Notes under the pieces: model-generated
What the model was told of the DNA's origin: nothing
Databases searched by the model: none
Seen by the model: the letters and a program-made list of their open reading frames with translations, nothing else
Part shown: positions 8,581-18,012 of the stretch, one piece after another
Layout of the letters: each line of letters begins with the position of its first letter
How positions within the stretch are numbered: position 1 is the first letter of the stretch
Made by a program: the position numbers and the translations under genes
Source: Actinosynnema pretiosum
GTDB lineage: Bacteria; Actinomycetota; Actinomycetes; Mycobacteriales; Pseudonocardiaceae
Direction of reading: 5' to 3'
NCBI RefSeq assembly: GCF_024171695.1
Contig: NZ_JAMTCF010000003.1
Coordinates: forward strand, 295,548-359,547
DNA: 64,000 nucleotides

Positions 8581-10620
8581 GTGACGTTCCAGCTCCCCCT
8601 GATCGGCAACCACTCGCCCAGCCGCGCGGCGCTGACCTGCCGCTACCGCTGCGGTGACGCCTGCTTCCACGAGGCGCCCAACCCCACGGCCAACCCGTAC
8701 TTCGGCGACCTCGTCAGCCGCAGGACCGCGCTCCTGGGCGGCACGGCCCTGGTCGCGCTCGCGACCCTCTCCGCCCAGGGCGCCGAAGCGGCCGAAGCCG
8801 CCGAAACCACCGGAGCCGCAGGCCTCCCGGCCCCGAGGGGGCTCGACTTCACCCCCGTCGCGCCCAACGCCGAGGACCGCGTCGTCGTCCCCGACGGCTA
8901 CCGCCAGTCCGTGGTGATCCGCTGGGGCGACCCGCTGTTCCCCGGCGCCCCCGAGTTCGACTTCGACCACCAGAGCGCCGCCGCCCAGGCCCGCCAGTTC
9001 GGCTTCAACAACGACTTCGCCGCCCTGCTCCCCCTGGACCCGCGCGAGCTGACCGGCCTGCTCGTGGTCAACCACGAGTACACCACCGAGCAGCTCATGT
9101 TCCGGGGCTACGACGCCGACCACCCCACCCGCGAGCAGGTCGAGATCGCCTGGGCCGCGCACGGGCTCACCGTCGTCCGCGTCGAGCGCTCCCCGCGCGA
9201 CGGCGCGCTGCGCCCGGTGTTCTCCCGGCACAACCGCCGCATCACCCTCGCCACCCCGTTCGAGGTGCGCGGTCCGGCGGCGGGCGGCGACCTGCTCAAG
9301 ACCTCCGCCGACCCGACCGGGACCCGCGTGCTGGGCACGATGAACAACTGCGCGGGCGGCGTCACGCCCTGGGGCACGATCCTGTCCGGCGAGGAGAACT
9401 TCAACCAGTACTTCGCGAACGCCGAGGCCCTGGCCGACCCGCGCCTGTCCCGCTACGGCGTCACCGGCTCCGCCACCACCCGCAAGTGGGAGCGCTTCGA
9501 CCCCCGCTTCGACCTCGCCCAGGAGCCGAACGAGGTCAACCGCTTCGGCTGGGTCGTCGAGCTCGATCCGCACGACCCGACCTCCACCCCGGTCAAGCAC
9601 ACCGCCCTCGGCCGCTTCAAGCACGAGTGCGCCAACGTCCGGATCGCGGCGGACGGCCGCGTGGTCGCCTACTCCGGCGACGACGAGCGCTTCGAGTACG
9701 TCTACAAGTTCGTCTCCGCCAAGCGCTTCCGCCCCGGCGACAGCAAGGCCGCCCGCAGGCACAACATGACCCTGCTCGACGACGGGATCCTGTACGTCGC
9801 CCGCTTCACCGGCGACAGCCCGCCCGAGGAGATCGACGGCTCCGGCGCGCTGCCCTCGGACGGCCGGTTCGACGGGACCGGCGAGTGGATCCCGCTGGTC
9901 TCCGGGACCCGGTCCCTCGTGGACGGCATGACCGCCGAGGAGGTCTGCGTCTTCACCAGGATCGCCGCCGACCGGGTCGGCGCCACGAAGATGGACCGCC
10001 CCGAGGACCTCCAGACCCACCCGCGCACCGGCGTCCTGTACTGCGCGCTGAGCAACAACACCGAGCGCGGCAAGCCCGGCAAGGAGGGCGCGACCGAGCC
10101 GAACCCGAGGATCAACAACCGGCACGGCCAGGTGCTGGAGCTGACCGAGCGCCGCGACGACCCGCTGTCCACGACCTTCGCCTGGAACCTGTTCCTGGTC
10201 TGCGGCGACCCGGCCGCGCCCGACACCTACTTCGGCGGCTTCCCCAAGGACCGCGTCTCCCCCATCTCCAGCCCCGACAACGTCGCGTTCGACCCGCACG
10301 GCAACCTGTGGATCGCCACCGACTCCGGCGGCGCGCTCGCGGGTCACAACGACGGCCTCTTCGGCGTCCCCGTCGAGGGGCGGTCCAGGGGGCACCTCAA
10401 GCAGTTCCTGACCGTGCCGCGCGGCGCGGAGACCTGCGGGCCCGTCGTCGGGCGGCAGGTCGTGCTGGTGTGCGTGCAGCACCCCGGCGAGGTCGACGGG
10501 GCGAGCGCCGACGACCCGGCGTCGCACTGGCCGGACGGCGGCGACTCCCAGCCGAGGCCGTCCGTGGTCGCGGTGTGGCGGGAGGAGCGCGGCAGGCTGG
10601 GCGACATCGGCCTCGGCTGA
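8581..10620 (+). CDS. PhoX family phosphatase, copy 1
   Basis: 679 residues. GTG start after a GCAGGAGG site. The N-terminus has three cysteines (C20, C24, C28; CRYRCGDAC) and then a twin-arginine signal, SRRTALLGG with R47-R48 before a hydrophobic stretch, so the folded protein is exported by Tat. The rest is the PhoX/DUF839 fold (GTMNNCAGGVTPWGTILSGEEN, ALGRFKHE, MDRPEDLQ, SPDNVAFD), a calcium/iron alkaline phosphatase family acting outside the cell on phosphate esters. Enzyme activity is inferred from the family. A second copy follows in tandem. Confidence 0.93.
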   Translation: MTFQLPLIGNHSPSRAALTCRYRCGDACFHEAPNPTANPYFGDLVSRRTALLGGTALVALATLSAQGAEAAEAAETTGAAGLPAPRGLDFTPVAPNAEDRVVVPDGYRQSVVIRWGDPLFPGAPEFDFDHQSAAAQARQFGFNNDFAALLPLDPRELTGLLVVNHEYTTEQLMFRGYDADHPTREQVEIAWAAHGLTVVRVERSPRDGALRPVFSRHNRRITLATPFEVRGPAAGGDLLKTSADPTGTRVLGTMNNCAGGVTPWGTILSGEENFNQYFANAEALADPRLSRYGVTGSATTRKWERFDPRFDLAQEPNEVNRFGWVVELDPHDPTSTPVKHTALGRFKHECANVRIAADGRVVAYSGDDERFEYVYKFVSAKRFRPGDSKAARRHNMTLLDDGILYVARFTGDSPPEEIDGSGALPSDGRFDGTGEWIPLVSGTRSLVDGMTAEEVCVFTRIAADRVGATKMDRPEDLQTHPRTGVLYCALSNNTERGKPGKEGATEPNPRINNRHGQVLELTERRDDPLSTTFAWNLFLVCGDPAAPDTYFGGFPKDRVSPISSPDNVAFDPHGNLWIATDSGGALAGHNDGLFGVPVEGRSRGHLKQFLTVPRGAETCGPVVGRQVVLVCVQHPGEVDGASADDPASHWPDGGDSQPRPSVVAVWREERGRLGDIGLG

Positions 10621-10794
10621 GCGCCCCAGCGCGGCAGGAGCGCGCGTCCGGACGGACGGCGGGTGATCCGTTCTCCACCCCCGGCGCAGGTGTTCGCCTG
10701 GCGTTCACCCGCTGTCCCACCGGACGAGGACTGCGAAACCTAGCGTCTCGCGAGTTCCCCGATGACGAGCTCCCACCGATGCACGGAGGTCCGC

Positions 10795-12885
10795 GTGCCC
10801 TCTCCCACCGACCAGGGTCGTCACCTGCTGCCCCTGTTCCCGAACCACCCGGTCGGCCGAGCGGCCGTCACCTGCCGGTACCGCTGCGGCAACGCCTGCG
10901 CCCACGAGGCGCCCAACACCTCCGACAACGCCTACTTCGGCGACGTCGTCGGCGAGGTCGTGCGCCGCCGGGGCCTGCTCAAGGCGGGCGCCGTGCTCGC
11001 CGTCGCGGGCGCCTCGGGCGTCGGCCTCGCGGGCACCGCCGCAGCCGCCCCAGGCAAGCCCGACCTCGCGGGCGCCGACTTCGACCTCGGCGGCGGGCGC
11101 AGGCGCGACGGGCTCAACTTCACGCCCGTCGCCCCCAACACCGAGGACCGCGTCGTCACCCCCGAGGGCTACGACCAGTCCGTCGTGATCCGCTGGGGCG
11201 ACCCGGTCCTGCCCGGCGCGCCGAAGTTCGACTTCGACCGCCAGACCGCCGCCGCGCAGGCGAAGCAGTTCGGCTTCAACAACGACTTCTGCGGCCTGGT
11301 CCCGCTCGACGGCCGGGACCGGTGGCTCATGGTGAGCAACCACGAGTACACCACCGAGGAGTTCATGTTCCGCGGCTACGACGCGGCGAACCCCACCCGC
11401 GAGCAGGTCGAGATCGCCTGGGCCGCGCACGGGATGTCCGTGGTCCTGGTCGAGCGCGACCGGCGCAGCGGCCAGCTCCGGCCCAAGCCGGACCGCCGCT
11501 ACAACCGCCGCGTCACCCTCACCTCCGAGTTCCGCGTCACCGGCCCGGCGACGGGCAGCGACCTGCTCAAGACCTCCGCCGACCGCACCGGCACCCGCGT
11601 GCTCGGCACGATGAACAACTGCGCGGGCGGCGTCACGCCCTGGGGCACGATCCTGTCCGGCGAGGAGAACTTCAACCAGTACTTCGCCAACGGCAACGCG
11701 GTCACCGACCCGGTGCGGCAGAAGCGGATCGCCCGCTACGGCATGTCCTCCGGCGCGACCACCCGCAAGTGGGAGCGGTTCGACAAGCGGTTCGACCTCA
11801 CGCAGGAGCCCAACGAGGCGCACCGCTTCGGCTGGGTCGTCGAGATCGACCCGCACGACCCGGACGCGCCCCCGGTCAAGCACACCGCGCTCGGCCGCTT
11901 CAAGCACGAGGGCGCGAACGTCATCATCGCCCAGGACGGCCGCGTCGTGGCCTACATGGGCGACGACGAGCGCTTCGACTACCTGTACAAGTTCGTCTCC
12001 GACGAGAAGTACAAGCCGGGCAACAGCAAGCACGCCCGCGAGCACAACAAGAAGCTGCTGGACAAGGGCACCCTGTACGTCGCCCGCCTCACCGGCGACA
12101 GCCCGGCCGCCGAGATCGACGGCTCCGGCAAGCTGCCATCGGACGGCGAGTTCGACGGCGCGGGCGAGTGGATCCGGCTGGCGGCGGGCAACCGCTCGTT
12201 CGTGCCCGGCTTCACCGCCGAGGAGGTCTACGTCTTCACCCGGCTCGCCGCCGACGCGGTGTCGCCGACCAAGATGGACCGGCCCGAGGACGTCGAGCCG
12301 AACCCGCGCAACCGCCGGATCTACGCGGCGCTGACCAACAACACCGACCGGGGCAAGACCGGCAAGGAGGGCCCGACCGAGCCCAACCCGCGCCCCGGCA
12401 ACAAGCACGGCCACGTGCTGGAGATCGAGGAGCGGCGCGGCGACAACACCGCGCTGAGCTTCTCCTGGAAGCTGCTGCTGGTCTGCGGCGACCCGGCCAC
12501 CGCCGACACCTACTTCGGCGGCTACGACAAGACCCAGGTCTCGCCGATCTCCTGCCCGGACAACCTCGCGTTCGACTCGCGCGGCAACCTGTGGATCTCC
12601 ACCGACGGCAACGCGCTCGGCTCCAACGACGGCCTGTTCGCCGTGCCGGTCGAGGGCAGGTACCGGGGGCGGGTCAAGCAGTTCCTGACCGTGCCGCGCG
12701 GCGCGGAGACCTGCGGGCCCGTGGTGGACGACGAGTTCGTGCTGGTGTCGGTGCAGCACCCCGGCGAGGTCGACGGGGCGAACGCCGACAACCCCGCGTC
12801 GCACTGGCCGGACGGCGGGACCTCGCAGCCGAGGCCGTCCGTGGTCGCGGTGTGGAAGAAGGACCGGGGTCGCGTCTGCGGCTGA
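10795..12885 (+). CDS. PhoX family phosphatase, copy 2
   Basis: 696 residues from the GTG at 10795, chosen for the CGGAGG site just before it; an ATG at 10762 would add 11 residues without support. It parallels the upstream copy throughout: the same pre-signal cysteine motif (C27, C31, C35), a Tat signal with RRR at 57-59, and the same blocks (GTMNNCAGGVTPWGTILSGE, ALGRFKHEGANV, MDRPEDVEPNP). The two genes are separated by 174 bp, enough for a separate promoter. The pair looks like an old tandem duplication, because the proteins have diverged throughout. A hairpin at 12898-12930 closes the unit. Confidence 0.93.
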   Translation: MPSPTDQGRHLLPLFPNHPVGRAAVTCRYRCGNACAHEAPNTSDNAYFGDVVGEVVRRRGLLKAGAVLAVAGASGVGLAGTAAAAPGKPDLAGADFDLGGGRRRDGLNFTPVAPNTEDRVVTPEGYDQSVVIRWGDPVLPGAPKFDFDRQTAAAQAKQFGFNNDFCGLVPLDGRDRWLMVSNHEYTTEEFMFRGYDAANPTREQVEIAWAAHGMSVVLVERDRRSGQLRPKPDRRYNRRVTLTSEFRVTGPATGSDLLKTSADRTGTRVLGTMNNCAGGVTPWGTILSGEENFNQYFANGNAVTDPVRQKRIARYGMSSGATTRKWERFDKRFDLTQEPNEAHRFGWVVEIDPHDPDAPPVKHTALGRFKHEGANVIIAQDGRVVAYMGDDERFDYLYKFVSDEKYKPGNSKHAREHNKKLLDKGTLYVARLTGDSPAAEIDGSGKLPSDGEFDGAGEWIRLAAGNRSFVPGFTAEEVYVFTRLAADAVSPTKMDRPEDVEPNPRNRRIYAALTNNTDRGKTGKEGPTEPNPRPGNKHGHVLEIEERRGDNTALSFSWKLLLVCGDPATADTYFGGYDKTQVSPISCPDNLAFDSRGNLWISTDGNALGSNDGLFAVPVEGRYRGRVKQFLTVPRGAETCGPVVDDEFVLVSVQHPGEVDGANADNPASHWPDGGTSQPRPSVVAVWKKDRGRVCG

Positions 12886-12897
12886 CCCGGCACGGGT

Positions 12898-12930
12898 GAC
12901 GGCCCCGCGCACCCCGTGCGCGGGGCCGTC
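12898..12930 (+). terminator. Terminator-like hairpin after the PhoX pair
   Basis: 14-bp perfect arms (GACGGCCCCGCGCA and complement) with a 5-nt loop, 12 bp after the stop of the second phoX gene. No U-tract. Confidence 0.75.
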
Positions 12931-12997
12931 GCGCTGACCAGGGGTGATCGCGGCGGCGCGCGCGGACGTCACCCGGTTCACCCTCTAGGGTTCCCCC

Positions 12998-13687
12998 ATG
13001 ACCGAACGCCCCGCAGCCCTGATCACCGGAGCCTCCCGAGGCATCGGCGCCGCCGTGGCGCGCGCCCTCGCCCCCACCCACGACGTGCTGCTCGGCGGGC
13101 GCGACGAGGCCGCGCTGCGGGCGCTGGCCGACGAGCTGCCCGGCGCCCGGCCGTTCGCCGTCGAGCTGACCGACGCGGACGCGCTGGCCCGCGCGGTCGC
13201 CGGGATCGAGCGGTTGGACGTGCTGGTGCACAGCGCGGGCGTCGCCGAGCTCGGGCCGCTGTCCGACGCGTCGGCCGAGGTGTGGCGGCGGACCCTGGAG
13301 GTCAACGTCGTCGCGGTCGCCGAGCTGACCCGGCTGGCGCTGCCGCTGCTGCGCGAGGCGCGCGGCGACGTGGTGCTGATCAACTCGGGCGCCGGGCTGC
13401 GCGCGAACCCCGGCTGGGGCGTCTACGCGGCCAGCAAGTTCGCGCTGCGGGCGTTCGGCGACGTCCTGCGGGCCGAGGAGCCCGCCCTGCGCGTCACCTC
13501 GGTGCACCCCGGCCGGGTCGACACGGACATGCAGCGCGACGTGCGGCAGCAGGAGGGCGGCGAGTACGAGGCCGAGCTGTACCTGCGGGCCGGGTCCGTC
13601 GCGGACGCGGTGGCGCGCGCGGTGCTGGCCGGGGACGACGCGCACATCACCGAGATCGTGGTGCGCCCCAGGACCAAGCTCGGCTGA
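12998..13687 (+). CDS. Short SDR family oxidoreductase
   Basis: 229 residues. TGASRGIG for NAD(P) binding, HSAG in place of NNAG, and YAASK as the catalytic Tyr/Lys pair. The C-terminus lacks the usual DGG motif and ends HITEIVVRPRTK, as in the group annotated as SDR family short-chain reductases such as YdfG-like enzymes. The substrate is unknown. The ribosome site is weak. It stands alone and converges on the amidohydrolase gene through a hairpin. Confidence 0.9.
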   Translation: MTERPAALITGASRGIGAAVARALAPTHDVLLGGRDEAALRALADELPGARPFAVELTDADALARAVAGIERLDVLVHSAGVAELGPLSDASAEVWRRTLEVNVVAVAELTRLALPLLREARGDVVLINSGAGLRANPGWGVYAASKFALRAFGDVLRAEEPALRVTSVHPGRVDTDMQRDVRQQEGGEYEAELYLRAGSVADAVARAVLAGDDAHITEIVVRPRTKLG

Positions 13688-13704
13688 GCCCCTGGGCGGC
13701 GCCC

Positions 13705-13734
13705 GCTCCCGGCCGCGACGCGGCGGCCGGGAGC
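13705..13734. terminator. Bidirectional terminator hairpin
   Basis: 12-bp perfect arms (GCTCCCGGCCGC and complement) around a 6-nt loop, midway between the converging SDR and amidohydrolase genes. Confidence 0.75.
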
Positions 13735-13744
13735 GCGGGACGCG

Positions 13745-15049
13745 CTACCGCAGCCGGGCCGCGATCCCCGCCACCTCGGCCTGCGCCTTCCGGCGGTCCA
13801 CCCGCGTCGACTCGCCCGCCTCGACGACCTGCTCGCCCGCGACCCACACGTCGCTGACCCGCCGCGTCCCGCTGGCCCACACCAGGTTCGCCAGCACCTG
13901 CTCGTCCGGCGCGTCCAGCCCGGTCGCGAACGCCGGGTCGTCCACGTCCACGTGCACCACGTCGCCCCAGCGCCCGGCCTCCAGCGCGCCGATGTCGTCG
14001 CGGCCCAGCGCGTCCGCGCTGCCCCTGGTGGCCAGCAGCAGCGCGTCGGCCGCCCGCATCGCCGTCGCGTCGAGGCCCGACACCCGCGCCAGCAGCGCGG
14101 CCAGCCGCGCCTCCTCCATCAGGTCCAGGTCGTCGTTGCTGGCCGGGCCGTCCGTGCCCAGGCCGACCTTCACGCCGTTGTCCAGGTAGTACCTGATCCG
14201 CGCGACGCCGGAGGCGAGCTTCATGTTCGAGCCGGGGCAGTGCGCCACGCCGACGCCGTGCCGGGCGTAGATCGCCACGTCCTCGTCGGACAGGTGCACC
14301 GAGTGGGCGGACAGCACGCGACCGCCGAGCGCGCCGACCTGCTCCAGCAGCTTCGGCACCGAGCCGTACTGCTCGCGCTGCGCCACGTCCTCCTGCGTCG
14401 ACTCGGCCACGTGCACCTGCACCAGCGCCCCGCGCTGCCTGGCCTCGCCGCCGACGACGCCGAGCGCGTCCGCCGAGAGCGTGTACGCCGAGTGCGGCCC
14501 GTAGCTGATCTCGAAGCGCTCGTGCGGGCCGATCCGCAGGCCGTCCGCGTCGATCCAGCGGTTCACCTCGTCGGTCTGCGCCCGCCAGTCCATGCCGGGC
14601 AGCTCCATGATCGCCGCGCCGAACAGCGCGCGGGACCCGGCCTCGATGACCGCCTCGGCGAGCTGCTCGCCGTTGAAGTACATCTCCGCGCTGGTGGTGA
14701 CGCCGTTGCGGAGCATCTCGACCGCGCCGAGCAGCATCCCCGAGCGCATGTCGGCGGGGGTCATCTTGGCCTCGGCGGGCCACATGGCCTCCTGGAGCCA
14801 GCGCATCAGCGGCAGGTCGCCGCCCATGCCCCTGAGCAGGATCATCGGGGTGTGCGCGTGGGCGTTGACGAGGCCGGGCATCAGGATGCCGGTCAGCTCG
14901 CGGGTGGTCCCGGTGTGCTCGGGGGCGTCCGCGCGGGGGCCGACGAAGGCGATCCTGCCGTGCTCGTCGACGTCGACCACCGCGTCGCGCAGAACTGTGC
15001 AGGCGGGGTCGCAGGGCAGGACCACCGGGGCGTGCAGGCGCAAGGTCAT
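13745..15049 (-). CDS. Amidohydrolase, MtaD/TrzN-like aminohydrolase
   Basis: 434 residues from the ATG at 15049. The metal site HAH (H64, H66) follows the strand ILMPGLVNAHAHTPM; later HVAES, HSVHLSDED and the GLGTDGPASNDDLDL block (Asp ligand) are those of subtype III amidohydrolases. GMGGDLPLMRWL and MWPAEA are typical of 5-methylthioadenosine/S-adenosylhomocysteine deaminases and related chlorohydrolases, so purine deamination is the best guess; guanine or s-triazine-like substrates cannot be excluded. Cytoplasmic, monocistronic. Confidence 0.9.
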   Translation of the reverse strand: MTLRLHAPVVLPCDPACTVLRDAVVDVDEHGRIAFVGPRADAPEHTGTTRELTGILMPGLVNAHAHTPMILLRGMGGDLPLMRWLQEAMWPAEAKMTPADMRSGMLLGAVEMLRNGVTTSAEMYFNGEQLAEAVIEAGSRALFGAAIMELPGMDWRAQTDEVNRWIDADGLRIGPHERFEISYGPHSAYTLSADALGVVGGEARQRGALVQVHVAESTQEDVAQREQYGSVPKLLEQVGALGGRVLSAHSVHLSDEDVAIYARHGVGVAHCPGSNMKLASGVARIRYYLDNGVKVGLGTDGPASNDDLDLMEEARLAALLARVSGLDATAMRAADALLLATRGSADALGRDDIGALEAGRWGDVVHVDVDDPAFATGLDAPDEQVLANLVWASGTRRVSDVWVAGEQVVEAGESTRVDRRKAQAEVAGIAARLR

Positions 15050-15074
15050 GCGGTGAATCCTGCCGCAAGAGCGG

Positions 15075-15497
15075 TTGACCGGCCGGGGTGACAAGCCGAA
15101 ACTCGTTCACGTGGAGGGACCGCGCCCTTGCCCCAGAGCCGTGGACGACTGGTTGCGCAGCCGGTTCACCCCCGAGCAGCACCGCCTGGTCGGGGGGATG
15201 CCGCTGGTCGCGATGCCGCTCTCCGTCGAGGTCGACTCGGCGGGGGTCGGTCGGGCGTGGGTGCCCGACGACGTCATCGCGGGCTGGGCCCACATGAACT
15301 TCGACGCGCGCCGGAAGGTGGACCAGTCCGACGCGAGCATGATCGCCCTGCTGATCCGGCAGGGCTGGACCTGGGACGACATCGCGTTCCTGCTCGGCTT
15401 CGAGGAGGAGCGGGAGGCGCAGGAGTGGTACGCGGACCTGGCCGTGCGGCTGTGGAAGGCGCCGCTGCGGCGACCGAGGCTGGTCTTCGGCGACTAG
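15075..15497 (+). CDS. Conserved hypothetical protein
   Basis: Up to 140 residues; not recognised. Codon use is typical of real genes here (G/C at third positions). It has a tryptophan-rich acidic C-terminal half (WTWDDIAFLLGFEEEREAQEWY), with no signal or membrane segment. The start is uncertain: a TTG at 15075 gives the longest frame, and in-frame GTG codons at 15111 and 15141 are alternatives, none with a good ribosome site. It diverges from the amidohydrolase across about 25 bp, so the two promoters must overlap the coding ends. Confidence 0.65.
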   Translation: MTGRGDKPKLVHVEGPRPCPRAVDDWLRSRFTPEQHRLVGGMPLVAMPLSVEVDSAGVGRAWVPDDVIAGWAHMNFDARRKVDQSDASMIALLIRQGWTWDDIAFLLGFEEEREAQEWYADLAVRLWKAPLRRPRLVFGD

Positions 15498-15552
15498 CCC
15501 CGGCCACCCGGACCAGGTCCCTCGGCCCGGACCGCCCACTCCCGCAGCCGCC

Positions 15553-15984
15553 TCAGTCGGCGACGTCCACCTTCGCCACGACCTTGGGGTTCCGCAGCCG
15601 CACCACGACCTCGCCGGGCACCCCGTTGCGCTCGGCGTACTCGTTCGCCCGGTCCGCCCCCATGTACCGCGCGCCGAGCCTGCCCGCCCAGTAGGTGACC
15701 TGCTCCGGGTCGTCGTCCACCTCGGCCTTCCCCGACAGCGTCACGAACGCGTAGGGCGGCTCCTCGTCGTCCAGGCAGAGCGAGATCCGCCCGTCGCGCA
15801 GGATCGCCTTGCCCTTCACCGACTCCACGTGCGTCGTGAACACGATCGAGCTGCCGTCCACGTCGACCCAGACCGGCGTCACGTGCGGCGACCCGTCGGC
15901 GCGGACGACGGCCAGCTTCCCGGTGCGCGGCCTGGCCGCGACGAACTCACGCCACCAGCCCTCGGGGGCATCCGTGTAACCCAT
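15553..15984 (-). CDS. F420-dependent / PPOX-class pyridoxamine oxidase-fold protein
   Basis: 143 residues from the ATG at 15984. The split-barrel fold is marked by TGKLAVVRADGSPHVTPVWV and FTTHVESVKGKAILRDGRISLCLDDEEPP (shown in two pieces in the protein, residues about 20-40 and 50-80). Members bind FMN, F420 or biliverdin-type cofactors and reduce small molecules; the pattern here fits the actinobacterial F420-dependent class (TIGR03618-like). The exact cofactor is inferred. It converges with the preceding hypothetical gene and diverges from the ABC exporter operon. Confidence 0.88.
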   Translation of the reverse strand: MGYTDAPEGWWREFVAARPRTGKLAVVRADGSPHVTPVWVDVDGSSIVFTTHVESVKGKAILRDGRISLCLDDEEPPYAFVTLSGKAEVDDDPEQVTYWAGRLGARYMGADRANEYAERNGVPGEVVVRLRNPKVVAKVDVAD

Positions 15985-16198
15985 GGGGCCAACCGTAGGG
16001 CCGCGGAACCCCGAGAGCCCGCGCGGGAAACAGCAGGGCTGACTCAGGGTGATCACGGAGTCGCCCGTTCGCAGTAATACCGAAGATGAGACCGAAGAAG
16101 GACGCGGCTTTCGACTACCGGTCGATGTGCGCGGGCACGCCGGGGTGGAAGTTTTTTCACCACAGCGGAGAACCGGGGAAGCGAGAGGAGAGCACTCG

Positions 16199-17119
16199 AT
16201 GATCGAGGCGATCGGCCTCACCAAGCGCTACGGGAGCACCGTAGCGGTGAACGACCTGTCGTTCACCGTCCGACCTGGCAGGGTGACCGGCTTCCTCGGC
16301 CCGAACGGGGCGGGCAAGTCCACCACCATGCGGATGGTCCTGGGCCTCGACCGGCCGACGGCGGGCCGGGTCCTGATCGACGGCACGCCGTACAACAAGA
16401 TCAAGAACCCGCTGCGCGTCGTGGGCGCCCTGCTCGACGCGAAGTGGGTGCACCCCAACCGCTCGGCCCGCACGCACCTGCTGTGGATGGCCAGGTCCAA
16501 CGGCATCCCGGTCCGCAGGGTCGACGAGGTGCTCGACGAGGTCGGCCTGACCAAGGTGGCGCGCAAGCGGGCGGGCGGGTTCTCGCTCGGCATGTCCCAG
16601 CGGCTCGGCATCGCCAGCGCCCTGCTCGGCGACCCCAAGGTGCTGCTGTTCGACGAGCCCGTCAACGGCCTGGACCCCGAGGGCATCCTGTGGATCAGGC
16701 GCTTCATGCAGGGCCTGGCCGCGCAGGGGCGCACCGTGCTGGTGTCCAGCCACCTGCTGTCCGAGATGGCGCTGACCGCCGAGGACCTCGTGGTGATCGG
16801 CCGGGGTGAGCTGATCGCCCAGTGCAGCACCGCCGAGTTCGTCGAGCGCTCCGCCAAGGCCACCGTGCTGGTGCGCTCGCCCGAGTGGCAGCGGTTCTCG
16901 TCCCTGCTGCGGGACAAGGGGTTCACCGTCGCCGAGGGCGCGGAGGGCGTGCTCACGGTCGAGGGCGCGACCGGGGCCGAGGTCGGCGAGGTGGCGGCGG
17001 GGCACGGGGTCGTGCTGCACGAGCTGAGCCCGCAGCGGGCCTCGCTGGAGGAGGCGTTCATGCAGTTGACCGGTGACTCGGTCGAGTACCAGACCGGTTC
17101 CGCCGAGAAGGGGGTGTGA
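16199..17119 (+). CDS. ABC transporter ATP-binding protein (export type)
   Basis: 306 residues. Walker A GPNGAGKST, signature LGMSQRLGIA (a variant of LSGGQ), Walker B VLLFDEPVNGLDPEG, then H-loop SSHLLSEM. The C-terminal extension of about 90 residues is normal for the DrrA/CcmA-like exporters. It supplies ATP hydrolysis to the permease encoded by the next gene, whose start overlaps its stop. The ATG at 16199 follows GAGAGGAG. The 215 bp before it carries the promoter, shared with the divergent PPOX gene. The cargo is unknown. Confidence 0.95.
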   Translation: MIEAIGLTKRYGSTVAVNDLSFTVRPGRVTGFLGPNGAGKSTTMRMVLGLDRPTAGRVLIDGTPYNKIKNPLRVVGALLDAKWVHPNRSARTHLLWMARSNGIPVRRVDEVLDEVGLTKVARKRAGGFSLGMSQRLGIASALLGDPKVLLFDEPVNGLDPEGILWIRRFMQGLAAQGRTVLVSSHLLSEMALTAEDLVVIGRGELIAQCSTAEFVERSAKATVLVRSPEWQRFSSLLRDKGFTVAEGAEGVLTVEGATGAEVGEVAAGHGVVLHELSPQRASLEEAFMQLTGDSVEYQTGSAEKGV

Positions 17120-17892
17120 CCGCCGTGGCCCTGCTCGCCGTCGAGCGGATCAAGCTGTTCAGCACGCGGTCGCCGTGGTGGTGCGCGGCCTTGGCGCTCG
17201 TGATGACCTCGGGGATCGCGACGCTGATCGCGATGGAGATGCCCGCCGAGGCGCCGGTCCAGGTGAGCACGACCCAGTTCACCTACTCGTTCGGCATGTC
17301 CGTGGTCATGGTGATGGCCGCGCTCGCGGTGACCACCGAGTACCGGTTCGGGACCATGCGGGCCACGTTCCAGGCCGTGCCCGACCGGAACGCGGTGATG
17401 GTCGCCAAGGTGGTCGTGGTCGCGCTGCTCGCCGGGATCGTCGGCGAGGTCATCGCGTTCACCTCGTGGGGCGCGAGCAGGCTGGTCGCCGCGGACTCCT
17501 CGCAGCTGGCGCTGGACTCGGCGGCGGACTGGCGGCACGTCGCGGGCGTCGGCCTGGTCTACGCCGCCGCCGCGGTGCTCGCCGTGGGCGTCGGGGCGCT
17601 GGTCAGGCACACCGCGGGGGCGGTGGCCGTGCTGCTGGTGTACTCGATGGTCGGCGAGAGCCTGGTCGGGCTGATCCCGAACGTGGGGCCGAAGATCCAG
17701 GACTGGCTGCCGTTCGCGGTGGTCGACAACTTCGTGCTCGGGTCGCCGACCGGCGCGGCGGTGGCGGGGACGGGCCAGCCGCCCGCGCCGGAGGGGCCGC
17801 TCGGGCCGTGGCCGTCGCTGGGCTACTTCGCGGCGGTGGCGGTGGCGGTCTTCGTGGTGTCGCTGGTCGTGGTGAACCGCAGGGACGCGTAG
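17116..17892 (+). CDS. ABC transporter permease (ABC-2 type)
   Basis: 258 residues with about six hydrophobic segments (for example MSVVMVMAALAVTTEYRFGT, VVVALLAGIVGEVIAF, YFAAVAVAVFVVSLVVV). The EYRFGTMRATF motif after the second helix is typical of ABC-2 permeases paired with DrrA-like ATPases. The GTG start overlaps the ATPase stop (GTGTGA), so the two are translationally coupled. Integral membrane partner of the upstream ATPase; cargo unknown. Confidence 0.93.
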   Translation: MTAVALLAVERIKLFSTRSPWWCAALALVMTSGIATLIAMEMPAEAPVQVSTTQFTYSFGMSVVMVMAALAVTTEYRFGTMRATFQAVPDRNAVMVAKVVVVALLAGIVGEVIAFTSWGASRLVAADSSQLALDSAADWRHVAGVGLVYAAAAVLAVGVGALVRHTAGAVAVLLVYSMVGESLVGLIPNVGPKIQDWLPFAVVDNFVLGSPTGAAVAGTGQPPAPEGPLGPWPSLGYFAAVAVAVFVVSLVVVNRRDA

Positions 17893-17946
17893 CGGGGGAG
17901 GTCGTCCGGCCCGCCCGTCGGGGTGGCGGGCCGGTCGGGGGAAGCG

Positions 17947-17981
17947 GAGCGCGGGCGGCCTTCGGGGAGGCGCCCGCGCTC
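17947..17981. terminator. Terminator-like hairpin
   Basis: 11-bp perfect arms (GAGCGCGGGCG and complement) around a 13-nt loop between the converging ABC permease and mycosin genes; a second, shorter GGCCCGCC/GGCGGGCC repeat precedes it. Confidence 0.6.
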
Positions 17982-18012
17982 CTCGCTGTTCGGGGGGCCT
18001 GCGGGGCGGGCG

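Noticed and set aside
9486-12899. Open plus-strand frame of more than 1100 codons across both phoX genes
   Set aside because: It is a +1/+2 shadow of the two PhoX frames, Arg/Pro-rich, and runs through the intergenic region and the second gene's start.
15128-15694. Alternative frame over the hypothetical gene at 15075-15497
   Set aside because: Arg/Gly-rich product that overlaps the PPOX gene in antisense; the other frame has ordinary composition.
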